A stretch of DNA of 64,000 nucleotides from Panicum virgatum. Its lineage: Eukaryota; Streptophyta; Magnoliopsida; Poales; Poaceae. Position 1 is the stretch's first letter, and each line of letters opens with the position of its first letter. Shown one piece after another: positions 43,634 to 55,296 of this stretch. The position numbers and the translations under genes were made by a program. The notes beneath the pieces were generated by a model. That model was given only the letters and a program-made list of their open reading frames with translations, had not been told where the DNA came from and did not search any database. Where the stretch lies: NCBI RefSeq assembly GCF_016808335.1, contig NC_053136.1:2710531-2774530 (forward strand), in the 5' to 3' direction.

Positions 43634-45972
43634 TCAAGCACCAATGTCTGGAATGAAAGGACCAATGATATACATGAGAACGAGGAGATGCGTGATGAAC
43701 TCCCCACCAGTAGGGATGCAAGTCCCATATTTTTTTGGGTCATTGGGTCGACCCCAAACTTAATAAAATGAACTAGAGTGGCATGCTATGTAATTAATTT
43801 GGGAAAAAATAAACTAACATGAGAAACCCAAAAACACCAATGGGTACTCACTTGTATCCCTACCCACCAGTGCTTAGATGCTCATAGTGGAAAGCCGCTC
43901 CACACCGCGCGGTGTAGTATGCCATCTCTGCCCACACCGAGCCGATAAGCTCCCAGCGCTCTTTCTCACTGCTGATGCTAATGAGCTCCTGGGCCAACTC
44001 ACTTGCACGCGGCAGCACAGAATATGCATGCGCTCCGCACGAGTTTCTGCACACGATTGCTAGCTGCATCAACACTATTGTCGAGTGATCTTGCCGGTAC
44101 GTACTTGATGCTGATCGATGCTCCTGGTTTTCGCCGGTCGAGTGATCTTGCCGTTCCTTCTGGCTCCCCGTTGCGTCAAAAAGCTTTGCGACAAACTCAT
44201 TGATCTCTATCTTCTTCTCGGCAACAGCAAAGATCTTTCTAATCTTGTTATGAGCTTGGTCATGTACTATCTGGGAGCTGGTAGAGAGCATCACACGGCA
44301 CTTGAAGATAAGGTACATGATATAGTTTGATAGCTCTCTGCTGATCTGCCTATGCTTCTTGGTGATGAAGAATTGTCGACAATCAGGGCTGCTAGTGCTG
44401 GCACCGTCGTCGTTGCCTACAGATGAGTGGTATATAGTATCTCTGTTGCAATATGCCAGATGAGAACGCTTGTTGGGAAATCAGTAATGCCGTCGCTGGT
44501 TGTCTTCTTGACTAGTGCTTTTGTTGGCCTTACAGAATCTGGAATTCCGTGTGTGTCCATCCACTCCTGAATCACCCACCGGCCACGGAAGCTGGCAATG
44601 TTCCATTGTTTTCTTGTCCCGAAGCCTAGTAGCTTGTCGAGGACGAACTCCTTGCATTGATTGGCGACGGTGATCCCTCCTCACCATCACCATCGTCTTT
44701 ATTGATCATGGGGGTGTGTGTCACCTCTGGTAACCCAATGTGCCTATTGATTATGCTGTATTGCCCGAGCTTTTCGGACCACTGCTTCTTGTTCCACCAT
44801 GCAGAAGGTACCTGATAGTAGCTGGGAAACGTGGAGATGGTGGAAGATACATCTAGGGCTATTGCTCCTATCAGCAATATGTAGGACACGGTGATATCAG
44901 CGCGGCTGGTATGGAGTTGGTTTTGGTACCCCTTTTCGGCGGCCCAGAAGAGCACCAGGGCTATTGGAGTTGAAGCAAACTGGAAGAGGGTGTATAGCAC
45001 AGAAATAATATGAAAGCCAATGAGGCACAAGTTAGCATAGGCGGGATCAACGTGTCCTATGCTATGGTAGAACTCAACATGAGAATCAATGAATAAGAAG
45101 TTTCGAAATGGGATTTTGGTGTATAGGCTTTGGTAGACGTGTACCAGAAGAGCTCCCACATGCTCGTAGACCCTGCATCGGCTTGCACTAAAGAGAAACT
45201 GCTGGAGTATGCTTTGCTCATTGTCTCCCCCAACCGAGTAGACTTCTACCTCGCTCTCAGATACACTGAATGATACCCTATTGTCGGGAACATCGCCTGA
45301 CAGGAGGTCATCGATGATTGTACTATATTCTTTGAATAACCGTAGTTGTCCACTGGAACCTCCTTTGGTTATATTATCAAGTGTTTCCCTCATTTCTTTG
45401 TCATCGACTTCAGTTCTTGTCGACACAGTATTAAGTTCTCGTAAGTAATTTAATAATGACCAACGACTCTGGGCTCGCAACCTAAGCTGGGCTGGGCTCG
45501 AACGGTAAAGGCAGCCGGTACGCTCAGCGTACCTGAAGCACCCAGAGACGAAGATGAGCAGCATGGCAGCCCTGAGCCGGACGTCCGGCCAGGACGCCTT
45601 CGCCACCACATACCCGGCGACCGCCACCTGGGTGACCAAGCTCAGCAGGTGACGCTTCCACAGCTCGTTGTCCTGCTTCGAGAAGGCCGTGATGGTGTCC
45701 TGCCCGCCCAGGTGGACGAGCACGAACGGGGCCCAGAAGGACATGAGCTGGTGCCGCGGCTGGCCCGCGCGGACGGCGAGGTGGCCCAGCACGAAGATGG
45801 CCACCAGGTAGGCTAGCCACAGGACGGTGCGCAGGACGCGCGACGTGCTGCGCCTCCGCATGTCCGCGAACAGGAACAGGAAGGCTTGCAGCGAGAGGCT
45901 CACCAGGATCAGCAGTGGATCTCCCATGTGTTCCACAGCTCTTGGACAGCAGGCACCAAGCTGCATGCTCAT
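43634..45972 (-). pseudogene. DUF4220/DUF594 multi-pass membrane protein, disrupted
   Basis: The ATG at 45972 opens a 448-codon frame with several membrane spans and the DUF4220 signature FWAPFVLVHLGGQDTITAFS followed by DNELWKRHLL. A one-base shift near 44670 moves the reading to CKEFVLDKLLGFGTRKQWN (about 44600-44650); another shift near 44420 leads to the DUF594 domain (about 43860-44320: WELIGSVWAEMAYYTA, then HLSTGG). There a 152-bp hAT MITE breaks the motif; beyond it EFITHLLVLMYIIGP continues to a stop at 43634-43636. Removing the MITE and one duplication copy restores the frame exactly at this point. The family is expanded in grasses and its function is not established. At least three lesions point to a pseudogene, although the two indels could be sequence errors. 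Confidence 0.82.
43711..43862. mobile_element. hAT MITE (152 bp) inside the DUF594 coding region
   Basis: Ends TAGGGATGCAAGT and, on the other strand, TAGGGATACAAGT. An exact 8-bp duplication cccaccag flanks it (43703-43710, 43863-43870). Short, non-coding, AT-rich centre. Confidence 0.88.
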
Positions 45973-46096
45973 CGAGGAGTTTCATCAGTCACCACGCCTA
46001 CGTGCGTGTTAATTAATTATATAATCTTGCAATCTTCAAGCAACAAACCAAATAAAGCACATAAACTGATGACAAAACATATTATTATATATATAT
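45973..46096. other. 5' flank of the DUF4220 locus
   Basis: A short AT-rich flank ending in (AT)n at about 46083-46096. No clear TATA box chosen. Confidence 0.3.
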
Positions 46097-47520
46097 GAAA
46101 GTGATCGGGTGCTCTAGCCTAAGAGGGGGAGGGGGTGAATTAGGCACTCTAAAACCTTAACCTATGACTCTAACTAGTTTGCACAAAAACTTAATCTAAA
46201 ACAATCTATCTAGATGTGCAACTATGGTTCTCCTAGTGTGAAACTCTCATCCCAAAAGAGTTTAGCAATCTATAGCCGATCCTATCAGGATACTACTCTA
46301 TGAAAGTAAATGCACAAAGATTGCAATATGAAGTGTGGAAGCTTAAATGAGGGATGAGAGGAAGCAAATTCTCGATGCGAGGATTTATCCCGTGGTTCGG
46401 ATTGCCACTAAGGCGCCTCTACATCCACGTTGTTGAAGCACTCACAAAGAGTATCGCTTTCCGGCAATCAAGTCTCTTCCGTGAACATAATCACGGTCAC
46501 CTTGATCCCGATTTCTACTAAGGGAGATTGCCCACGAAGGAGGGGTATCCGTCCCCCGCACAATGTTGTCGACGCCACTCCACACCAAGCCGGAGGGTCG
46601 TTGACGTGCCGGCGAGCCACCAATGCTCCAAGGAGGCCGGCGCACCGAAATACAAGTTTGGTTCACTCTAGAACCAGCCACAAGGATCTCAACCTTACTT
46701 GCTCACTCACTTAGGAGCTAACCTAGCACTAACTCTTACAAAGCTTGTGCTAAGGACTAAAAATTTTATCTCTATGCTCTTGGATGGCTTGGAGGTGTTT
46801 TTGGATATGTGTGTGATGTCTTGGGACTCCAGCAAAATCAAAATGGCCGGGGTGAGGCGTATATATAGGCCACCAACTCGAACTAGCCGTTAGCCAGTTT
46901 TCTGCGTAGGCATCGGAACTTCCGGTGCATAGAGCATAGGTTCTTTCAGTCACTCCGTGCTCTGAAATAGCCATTGGCATCTCTGACACTTCTGCAGCAG
47001 CTTTTGGGACCATCGGTTAAACCGATGCTTGGGGCGTCGGTTAAATCGGTGACACTCGATCTTCTCGTAGCCGTTGCACCTTGCTGACGTCATTGCACCG
47101 ATGCATTGCTCCGATGGGCATCGGTTCTTCTAGTGCTAAAGGCTTGGCTGCTGCACGCTTGACATCGTCTCTGGACAATAGTACATCGATTGCACCGATG
47201 CCTCTGAGTAGACCGTCGGTTAAACCGGTGCTACTGACTGTTCCTCACTTGGCTCAGTAAGCACATCCAATTACACCGATGTAGGGGTGTCGGTTCTTCC
47301 GACAACCATCGGATGCACCGATGCTTAGGCATCGGTTAAACCGGTGCTACTGTTTTACAGTAGAACTCGTCCAATTTAGCGTTTCTTTGAGTTTTTTTTT
47401 CGTGTTTTTCTTTGTATGGCCTTTTTACTTCATCCTTGAGATCTACAAATGTTCACTCAACAAAGCCATTAGTTTCATTGATTGCGTTGTCATACGATCA
47501 CCAAAATCATTCGAAATGGC
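46097..47520 (-). repeat. Sirevirus-type copia LTR, minus strand
   Basis: On the minus strand the right end opens with gattttggtgatcgtatgacaac, like Sirevirus LTR starts. A cluster of inverted accgatgc / gcatcggt and aaccggtgc motifs fills 46910-47345, then comes cggctagttcgag and a TATA box (gcctatatatacgcc, about 46858-46870). A transcribed leader follows, ending at the familiar 'gggggtgaattaggcactc...' (complement) near 46120. No internal region was found, so solo or truncated. No target duplication could be fixed. Confidence 0.6.
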
Positions 47521-47739
47521 ATAAATGATGCCATGTTCGTTACAATATGAAATCACAATATCATATCGATCACACCAACTCCACTACTAATGTTCCCATG
47601 GTTCACTTGCAGGAGTACTACGCTTATCCCTGTTGCCGCAAGCTATAGAAGATTCGAAGAATGACTGAGAAGCCTTTGTAGAGGCGGTTGACCCAATCGC
47701 TTTTAACTCCATGACTCTAGATTTCTAGAAGCCACAGAG
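47521..47739. other. No feature seen
   Basis: Short AT-rich spacer before the LINE remnant. Confidence 0.4.
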
Positions 47740-49071
47740 AACAAGAACCACCTCCAAAAATGGATTTTCAGAGGCAGCTTGTTTAGTGGGGGCAAGCGGA
47801 GAGGAAAATGGGATATTCTGTGCCAACCAAAAGACCAGAGGAGTTTAGGGATACATAATCTAGAACAAAAAAACATTGTGCTGCTAAGTAAATAGCTTTA
47901 CCGTCTGCTACGACACATGGAACGTGGCAGTAGATCATACGAAATAAATAACTTGGGAATAAACCCTTAATCCAAGTTCAATAGAAAAGTGGTGATTCTT
48001 ATTTCTGGGCTAGCCTAATGAAGATCAAACGGGATTTCCTTAAATTTGAAAGCTTTATCATAAAGGATGGGTCCCAAATAAGATTTTGGGAAGATCGTTG
48101 GCTTGGAAATAGAACGCTTCGCGAACAATACCCGCAGCTCTACAATATAGCCAGCAAGAAACAAGATATGATGGCTGAAGTACTAGTCTCGCAGAATCCC
48201 AATATATCTTGGTGAAGGGACTTAATTGGCAACAAACTGGTGATGTGGAAAGAACTCGTTTCGCGTCTTGCCACTGTTGTTCTAAGTCAAGAGGAAGATG
48301 AATTTAGATGGAACCTGGACCAGACATGTGTTTTTTTTTGTAAAATCACATTATCTGGGCCTAATCAACCAGCATGCCCCAACCTTAAACAAAAAACTAT
48401 GGAAACTTAAAATCCCATTAAAGATTAAAATCTTTCTCTGATATTTGAGACGAGGTGTTATCCTTACAAAGGATAATTTAGCAAAATAAAACTGGCAAGG
48501 AAGTCAGTAGCGTTGTTTCTGTCATGAAAATGAAATGATACAACATCTATTTTTTGACTGCCAGTTCACCCGTATGGTGTGGGCTACTGTGTACGCAGCC
48601 TGGGGAATACCCAAACCTCACAGCATACCTAGTATGTTTGGGAACTGGACTGTCGGTATACCAAAAGAGTATAAAAAGTTAGTCCTTTGTAGGTGCGGCA
48701 GCCTTGTGTTGGTCTGTCTGGCTCTGCAGAAACTCTGTGATTTTTTACAACCATCTTTTTTGCAAGTTATCTACTCGACTACGCACTGGCTACGCACGTG
48801 GGTTATCCTTCTGCAGCCTCCTTTTCAGGATACACTTGTGGCGGCGTCTCGTTTTTTGGTCCAGGTGGCCAAGAAGATTTTTGCCCAGGACATGGGTGGC
48901 GGTCTAGTCTTAGGATTGACAGTCATTAGTGTGCTAGGACTTTTATTGCTTTATCAAAAACAATTGTAGGTTGTGTGTCTTCGGGCAGAGGCCGGGAAAA
49001 TTTTAAGACCATATATCTCCTCAATGTATCCTGCTTGAAATCAATAAAAGTTCCCCTTTCCAAAAAAAAAA
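47740..49071 (+). pseudogene. 5'-truncated LINE remnant with poly(A)
   Basis: In shifting frames the order is that of a plant L1-type LINE: GGKRRGKWDILCQPKDQRSLG (C-terminal RT region), IIKDGSQIRFWEDRWLGN (about 48060-48110), a broken zinc-binding domain with IQHLFFDCQFTRMVWATVY (about 48535-48595), then a 3' untranslated region with aataaaag and a 10-A tail at 49062-49071. Many stops and shifts. Confidence 0.65.
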
Positions 49072-49189
49072 GGTGTGACTGCATTCCTAGCCGTCTCTGC
49101 CTAAAACCGCTCCTGTTGCTGAAAAACATTTCTATAGTTTGGCATAAAATTTATATGGTGAGAAAATAATTGGATTTGATAGGCTTCAG

Positions 49190-49530
49190 ACAAAGGTTAA
49201 TCTAAAAAGGAGAGAATGGAAGGATCCTAAAAACTGCTATTTATGTGGTTTTGTTTTAATTATCGTATTGCGAAGATAATATGGTTTTGTTTTAAAGAGG
49301 CTTTAGGCTGGGATAGGATATCTTTGATAAGTGGATTCCTAGTGGGGGGCGCCCGGGGGGGGGGGGGGTCGTGCGCAGGGACTATCACATTAAGTTTATG
49401 GGGCCTATCGAATGTTAGAAATAAGATGAGGATTGAGAAGAAATTTCCAAGGAATTCTAACAAAGTTTGCATATTATGCCGCAAGCTAAAAGTTGAAGGG
49501 TCTGCCTTTTTTAATTGGAGTTATAAAATA
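49190..49530 (+). pseudogene. Second LINE zinc-binding fragment
   Basis: NLKRREWKDPKNCYLCG followed in another frame by YRIAKIIWFCFKEALGWDR resembles the post-RT zinc-binding segment of plant LINEs. It is interrupted by a 14-base G run (49355-49368). Confidence 0.45.
49355..49368. repeat. 14-base G homopolymer
   Basis: Uninterrupted G run preceded by gcgccc, inside the LINE fragment. Confidence 0.85.
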
Positions 49531-49533
49531 TAA

Positions 49534-49957
49534 TTTTATAAGTACTATATTTCGAACTGAATGAAATTATACACTCCTCGTCACTTAATAAACGGTGCAA
49601 AATCATGGGATAGTGCTTTCTAGGGCTAATCATACACTCGTGAGTTTTCTTCAAACTGCTTCTTGAGTTAAACACAGACACGAGTGAAGCTATTACGCAT
49701 ATGGAAGCACACCATAAAAAGAATAAACCAACGTAATATAAAAGGTATATGCCTTACGATGCATCCTAACCATATATACCACCACGACGAGGTGCGTCTT
49801 AGCTTCTAAATAATATTTGAGAAATATGATTAAGCACATGTTACTTTTAAATTACGATAAAGTAATATGGAACTCTATATAGCCAAGAGTTTGCATAAAG
49901 TATTTACATAAATAAGTTAATTAAAAGGAAGAAGTTGCATCTCGTTTTAATTACCTG
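49534..49957. other. No feature seen
   Basis: AT-rich spacer with no supported frame. Confidence 0.4.
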
Positions 49958-49982
49958 CCCCCCCCCCCCCCCCCCCCCCCCC
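49958..49982. repeat. 25-base C homopolymer
   Basis: Uninterrupted C run; third of the G/C runs in the right half of the window. Confidence 0.9.
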
Positions 49983-50399
49983 GCGTCAGATTGTCCATGC
50001 CAAAGGCCTCCTCATTTGTCTTTAGTGGCCTCATGTCAGTCAGGAGATATGCAACGCAAGCACAACACATGGATGATGTTGCCTTGCTGCACTCGTATTT
50101 AAATAGATGCATTGTAGACATGGATTGAATGCCAAGTTTGTACTTTTTGGTGTTCCCACGAAAGAGGTTTGTCCTCTTGGCGCCACTTGACATCTATGCT
50201 CGCTTCGTTGGAGGAAAAGTGTTCGTATGTGTCAGAAAGCAAGTAATATATGCTTTCTTCGACTTTGAAAGAGAGCGAGCAAATGTTCATATATTTAGTG
50301 ACAGAATGATATATAGGTACATGTGAATTGTACATATAGTAGCCCATAAATCCGTGCCACAGGCCACCCTCCCAAGGGCCATTGACTATTTGACTTGCA

Positions 50400-50836
50400 C
50401 CGGGGACTGGGGAGTTCAGTTTGCCAAGATTTTTTTTTCTTCTTCTTCTTCTTTCTCTCCTTCCAAATGTTCCGAGCCGTATTCGTACCATGAGCATCGC
50501 AACAATAGTTCTCCTTTGTCTAGCATTGTGAGTTGTGACCTTGCAAGGAAGCCAGGCAGCCAGCCACCAATCTTATTGTACCGTAGCATATCCTCAGGTC
50601 GAGGAAACCGAATCCCGTATCCAGTGCAACTTAAAATAGGCATTGGATGCAAAGGTGCACCACATTTCTGGCTCTTGATCACACAAAGCACGCGTTGGAT
50701 TGCATGGCCAGTTCCTGGCTTCAAGCTTGTCGTTTGTATGGATCATTGCCTAAACCAAGAGCCAAGCGACGAATTTGTGCTTTCCCTTGGCATGCACCTT
50801 CCAGATTGTGTGCGACCTACGATCCTCTAAACTGAG
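50400..50836 (-). pseudogene. LINE zinc-binding fragment, minus strand
   Basis: The minus strand reads TIWKVHAKGKHKFVAWLLV, a stop, AMIHTNDKLEARNWPCN and ALCDQEPE. This matches the IWK..a..K.kfF.Wl....i.T.d.L..R.W...C.lC...E pattern of the LINE post-RT domain. Further on, a frame with RNIWKERKKKKKK recalls the WKERNRR segment of these proteins, ending in the tct-repeat at about 50435-50455. Decayed. Confidence 0.55.
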
Positions 50837-52748
50837 CCAGTTACAAATGGAGCCTCCACGTTCGTTCTAAAGGACAAAAAATTTCCACATTAATCGGAGA
50901 AAATTAGAAAAAACAGACACCGTAGATTTTACTTGGTCAAGTAATAGCGGTCGGATCTAATATGACCAAATTAAACATATGTAACATCAGGTAAGGATAA
51001 TGGATTATATCGACAACCTAGCCTTAGATTAATTAAAAGGCTGCCGCCGCCGGCACCTAGCTAGGTCTTGGTAGCTCAGATTAACATGCGGCCGACGCCG
51101 GCGCCTAGGTCTCGGGAGGGCTTCGCTTCAACAATTCCTGGTGCCCTTATATGTCGCGGCAGGCGTTCAGCAGGCTCGGTGACGCGCGCGTGGATCATGC
51201 ATGGTGGTGTCTCGGCAGCGTTCAGCAGTGGCAGCAAAGCAGGGATACGGTGTTCAACGTTTGCGGACGATAGCTTTGTCTCGGCAGCTGAACTGTACAT
51301 CTACTCATGCATGAGCGACTGGACATCATGCACAGTATGTACATACTCCGCAGTAGTAGTAATACATTAGCGTGTGTCCTCTTATTATTATTCAATGCCC
51401 ATCATGCATGGTTGATTTAATTAAATCAGTCACTCTCGCACGCCGTCGCCTTCGGTTTGTTGAAGGGATTGTTTGCAATTAGTTAGCTGGAGCCGCCGTG
51501 GGTGCCGGCCTGCCGGTACAACTGAACTGTTCGGGATCAATGAAGATGGGATTCATGTGGGGTACACTTTTTCTCCGTATTGAGGGATTTGAATAATCAA
51601 ATCAAACAATCATAAGGTGATTAAATGTTTGGACCCTGCTTACTGATACGATACGGGCACTATTGATTCTGTAGTTTTAGTCGAATTCATGCAACTGGAC
51701 GGACATGATATATTGGAAGCACAGACCTCTGAACAACGGTCAATGAGAGGTGAAGGGCATGTAATAACCAGCAGGAGTCGGTGAGCTGCATGTCGCACAT
51801 GCCACGTCTAGACGATACTTGACTTGACCAATCAATTACTCCAAACAGTCCATGAATGTCTGCTCCAGGCATATGAGTTCTCCCAAACACAAAGACATAA
51901 GGGAAGAGGTAGCAAGAAGGCTCCTTGGTTCATTGTCTTTCTCCATAGTTATTCTGGCTACCAACTTTATCTTTGACAGCAGTGAAGAAGACCAAAAGTT
52001 ATCCTGGCGAAAGCCGATTGATATGGGATGCCAACTACAATGAAGATGGAACAGCTGCAAGCAATGGCTCCAGCTATTGAAGTATGACTAGGGTAAGTAG
52101 TACAATGTTTCTGTTTTGATCCCTACTAAGAAGAAGAATTGAGGTGTGCATAGCGAAAGATGAGGAGAAATATGACAATTGAATGGCATGGTGGTGGTGG
52201 TGGTGCTTTCACATAAGGTATGAGCAATTAGTAGGCCGCATGTGCTCAACTCCAAACAACCAAGAACCGGCTGTACTGGTAGTAGAAAAGAACAACGGTA
52301 AGACTACAATGTCATCTGAATGAAAGAGGGCAGATAATTAGCAGCGAGCTGCTGGACCTAAATGACAATTCTGGGTAATATATAATCTCTGATCACCAGA
52401 ATCAGAAGAAACAAGGCACATGGAGTGAAATTAAGATAATGTTACAACTAAACAAGGCATCTGTTGTTATAAGTAGTCAGTCTTTACACTCTCAAACATT
52501 TTTATACTAGCATTTGAATTATTACCTCCAGCAATGTATGTGTATTTCTATACTAGAGCATTTATAAGGTGCTCATGCTCTGGATTTTGCTACATACTCT
52601 AGTGTAACTCTGCTATAAGTGATTCTTAATTCATCTATGAATATCTACAATGTCTGCCACGCATTTCATTTACGACCTTGAAATAAATCAAATCAAAATA
52701 TATCACCAAGTGTTTGATTGAATTTTGAATAACTTTCTCATAATAATA
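50837..52748. other. No gene recognised
   Basis: Mixed intergenic DNA. Short frames near 51068-51370 and 51836-52060 have no domain. Nothing with defined termini was seen. Confidence 0.4.
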
Positions 52749-52768
52749 CTAGCCGCACAAATGTGCGG
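52749..52768 (-). other. Helitron-type 3' terminus
   Basis: On the minus strand the hairpin ccgcac-attt-gtgcgg is followed directly by CTAG (52749-52752) and a host T. The body would extend to the right on the plus strand; its 5' end was not found. Confidence 0.45.
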
Positions 52769-53119
52769 GCTGCCCTACTAGTTGCTTCAAATAAAGTGGG
52801 CACATATGTTTGCCATGTAGTTATGTCATCCTCAATATTTAGCAGCCAGAGTAGTTATAGGAAGGGTATATAGTGTGTTTTGATTCATCTTAGCATATGC
52901 CTGTTTTTCTGGTGTTCTAATTTCTGCAACTGACATTAGAAAAATGCATACTTTTCATATATGTCCATACAACCCAATCCTAATATATACTGCAGTAGTA
53001 TAAATAAGAGTTTGTTTTGTGCTAGTAAGTACGTACAAGTTTGACGGACTATGACAGAAAACAGAGCAACTCAAAACCACGTACGAGACTCCGCATGCAA
53101 GTCAGGTTCGGTTTCTTGA

Positions 53120-53330
53120 AAGACGACGACGACCGAGCGAGGTCAGGTAGGCCCACCGGTGTTCTGCTGGGTGAGCCGGCGGTCCGGGTACAGGGAGCCG
53201 CCGAAGCCGGAGCACATACCATGCCACTTGGGCTTCTAGACCGTGCCCCGCAGCGTGTCCAGGCGGAGGCCGAACACCACCTTGCCGGAGAGCCAGAACG
53301 CGGTGCCGCCTTGTGTATATCTTCGACCTT
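53120..53330 (-). pseudogene. Degraded GC-rich coding fragment, unrecognised
   Basis: The minus strand reads LSGKVVFGLRLDTLRGTV, stop, KPKWHGMCSGFGGSLYPD, then more stops. Codon use and GC content look like a grass exon remnant. I do not recognise the family. Confidence 0.25.
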
Positions 53331-53339
53331 TCTTGGTTT

Positions 53340-54084
53340 AATGTTATGTTTATATTTAGTTGCGAATTGAACATGAACTCGGGCATATATATTACTGTCA
53401 CAATATCACTACTCATCATGTTTTACCTAGTGTATTTTGGAATTAAAATATACCATAAATTTTCTAACGGATACTACCAAACCTGTCACTTGTTATTATC
53501 TGTGGCCCACATGTTTAGTTTTTTATAATTGGTTCCTCCTCCTTTCTAACCATTAGATCTGGCCCCCTCAGCGGTTCCTAAAATCTCCAAGCACCGTAAA
53601 ATTTCTCAATCCACAATGGTTCCTTTTGGTCCTCCCATGCTTTACGTCCACAAGAAGATAAGTTGCAATGTAATAATAGTCATCATCATCAGAGGAACCA
53701 ATCTTTACGATTCACTGCAATTACAAATTTCAAAGCCATTGCAAGATAAAAATATTGATACATTATAATTTAACCACTAGTATAATCTATGGTAGCCCCC
53801 ATGCATATATATAGGCTACATATATACCCTTAATTCTATACTTCCTCACCATAGCCTACATATATCATCATAAATAGTTGTAAATGCAAAAAAAAAGAAG
53901 CAGAAAAGTTGCCTCGCTCGGATGTCAGCCAGCATGCATGGCGTGAGCTGATGGGTGTGCGGTGCAAAGCGGCGTGGCCTGGCCGACAGCCTGCTCCAAG
54001 GCCGGGTTGGGTTGCGCTGTCCTGTCCTCTGCTCAGGGGCGGGACACAAGAGGGAGCCACAGTGTGGGCGGAAGAGGGGGCTCA
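53340..54084. other. No gene recognised
   Basis: AT-rich DNA with a small GC patch near 53915-54070; no domain and no termini. Confidence 0.4.
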
Positions 54085-54093
54085 TTTATATTA

Positions 54094-55067
54094 GGGTAAA
54101 GTCTGTTTTTCAATCCTGAACTATCACGATAGTCTGATTTTGGCCCTTGAACTACGAAACCGGACATCCTACACCTCCAACTAACGAAACCGTTTGAAAA
54201 ACAACCCTGGCCCAGCCAAAGGTGGTTTTGCTATAGTAAAATTTCTGAATTTCTAGAATTTCACACATCTCTCAATTAAATAATAAAGAAAGCATAGTTA
54301 ATATTGTCTAAAAATCATGATATTTTTTTGGCAGGTAGATAAAAAGACAAGGAATTTATTTTGGCTAGATGTGGTACATTAAACATAATGGAATTTGAAT
54401 TATAAAATTTTAAAAATGGGTAGAATTCAAAATATCTTTAATTTTTGGGTCAGCTAAACCTTTGATAAAAATGAACTAAAAATATGATAATTCATAATTT
54501 TTTATTTAGTTTAATAAGGTATTTTTATTGGCCCAAGTTTTTATGAAAGTTTTTGAATTCCTTCACAACGCTCAAATTTGAATCAAATTTGATTCCTCAA
54601 ATTTTAATTTATGAATTTTCTATAGAACTTGGGCTAATAAAAAGTACCTAACTAAATAAAAAATTATGAATTATCATATTTTTAATGCATTTTTATCATA
54701 GGTTTAGCTGACCTAAAAAATCAAGAAATTTTGAATTCTACCTATTTTTAAAATTTTATAATTCAAATTCCATTATGTTTAATGTATCACATCTAGCCAA
54801 AATAAATTTCTTGTCTTTTGATCTACCTCCCAAAAAAATATCATGATTTTTAGACAATATTAACTATGCTTTCTTTATTATTTAATTGAGAGAGGTGTGA
54901 AATTCTAGAAATTCGGCAATTTTACTGTAGCATAACCGTCTTTGGCTCAGCCAAGGTTGTTTTTCAAACGGTTTTGTTAGTTGGAGGTGTAGGATGTCCG
55001 GTTTCGTAGTTCAAGGGCCAAAATCGGACTATCGTGATAGTTCAGAGTTGAAAAACAGACTTTTCCC
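54094..55067. mobile_element. Foldback Mutator-like element (974 bp)
   Basis: Two arms of about 445 bp (54094-54538 and 54627-55067) are inverted copies at roughly 90% or better by eye, around a loop of about 90 bp. Ends GGGTAAAGTCTG and CAGACTTTTCCC. An exact 9-bp duplication tttatatta flanks it (54085-54093, 55068-55076), the length expected for Mutator-like elements. No coding sequence. The whole element can fold as one long hairpin. Confidence 0.88.
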
Positions 55068-55076
55068 TTTATATTA

Positions 55077-55296
55077 TGCAGGCATTTGGTTTTCATATTG
55101 ATCGACGCAGATTAATTAATATCGATACATAGGAACATTGTGAGGAAAAATTTCAAAATCACAAAGGAAACATCTATCCCTCTTTTTAATTTTAAGCAAG
55201 AGATATGTGTAGGAGAGTTTCCATTTGGATCAGCCCGCATGATCGACAATAATACAAACTACAAATCGGGGAGAGATTATATTTTATTTATATTGC
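55077..55296. other. 3' flank of the membrane-protein gene
   Basis: AT-rich. It probably holds the 3' untranslated region of the minus-strand gene that ends at 55297. Confidence 0.35.

Noticed and set aside
46097..47520. A target duplication (atata) for the minus-strand Sirevirus LTR
   Set aside because: The left flank is an AT microsatellite and no matching 5-mer was found at the right end, so completeness cannot be claimed.
50099..50497. 132-codon minus-strand frame as a separate gene
   Set aside because: Its upstream neighbour reads as a decayed LINE zinc-binding domain, and WKER-type wording continues into it; better explained as LINE debris.
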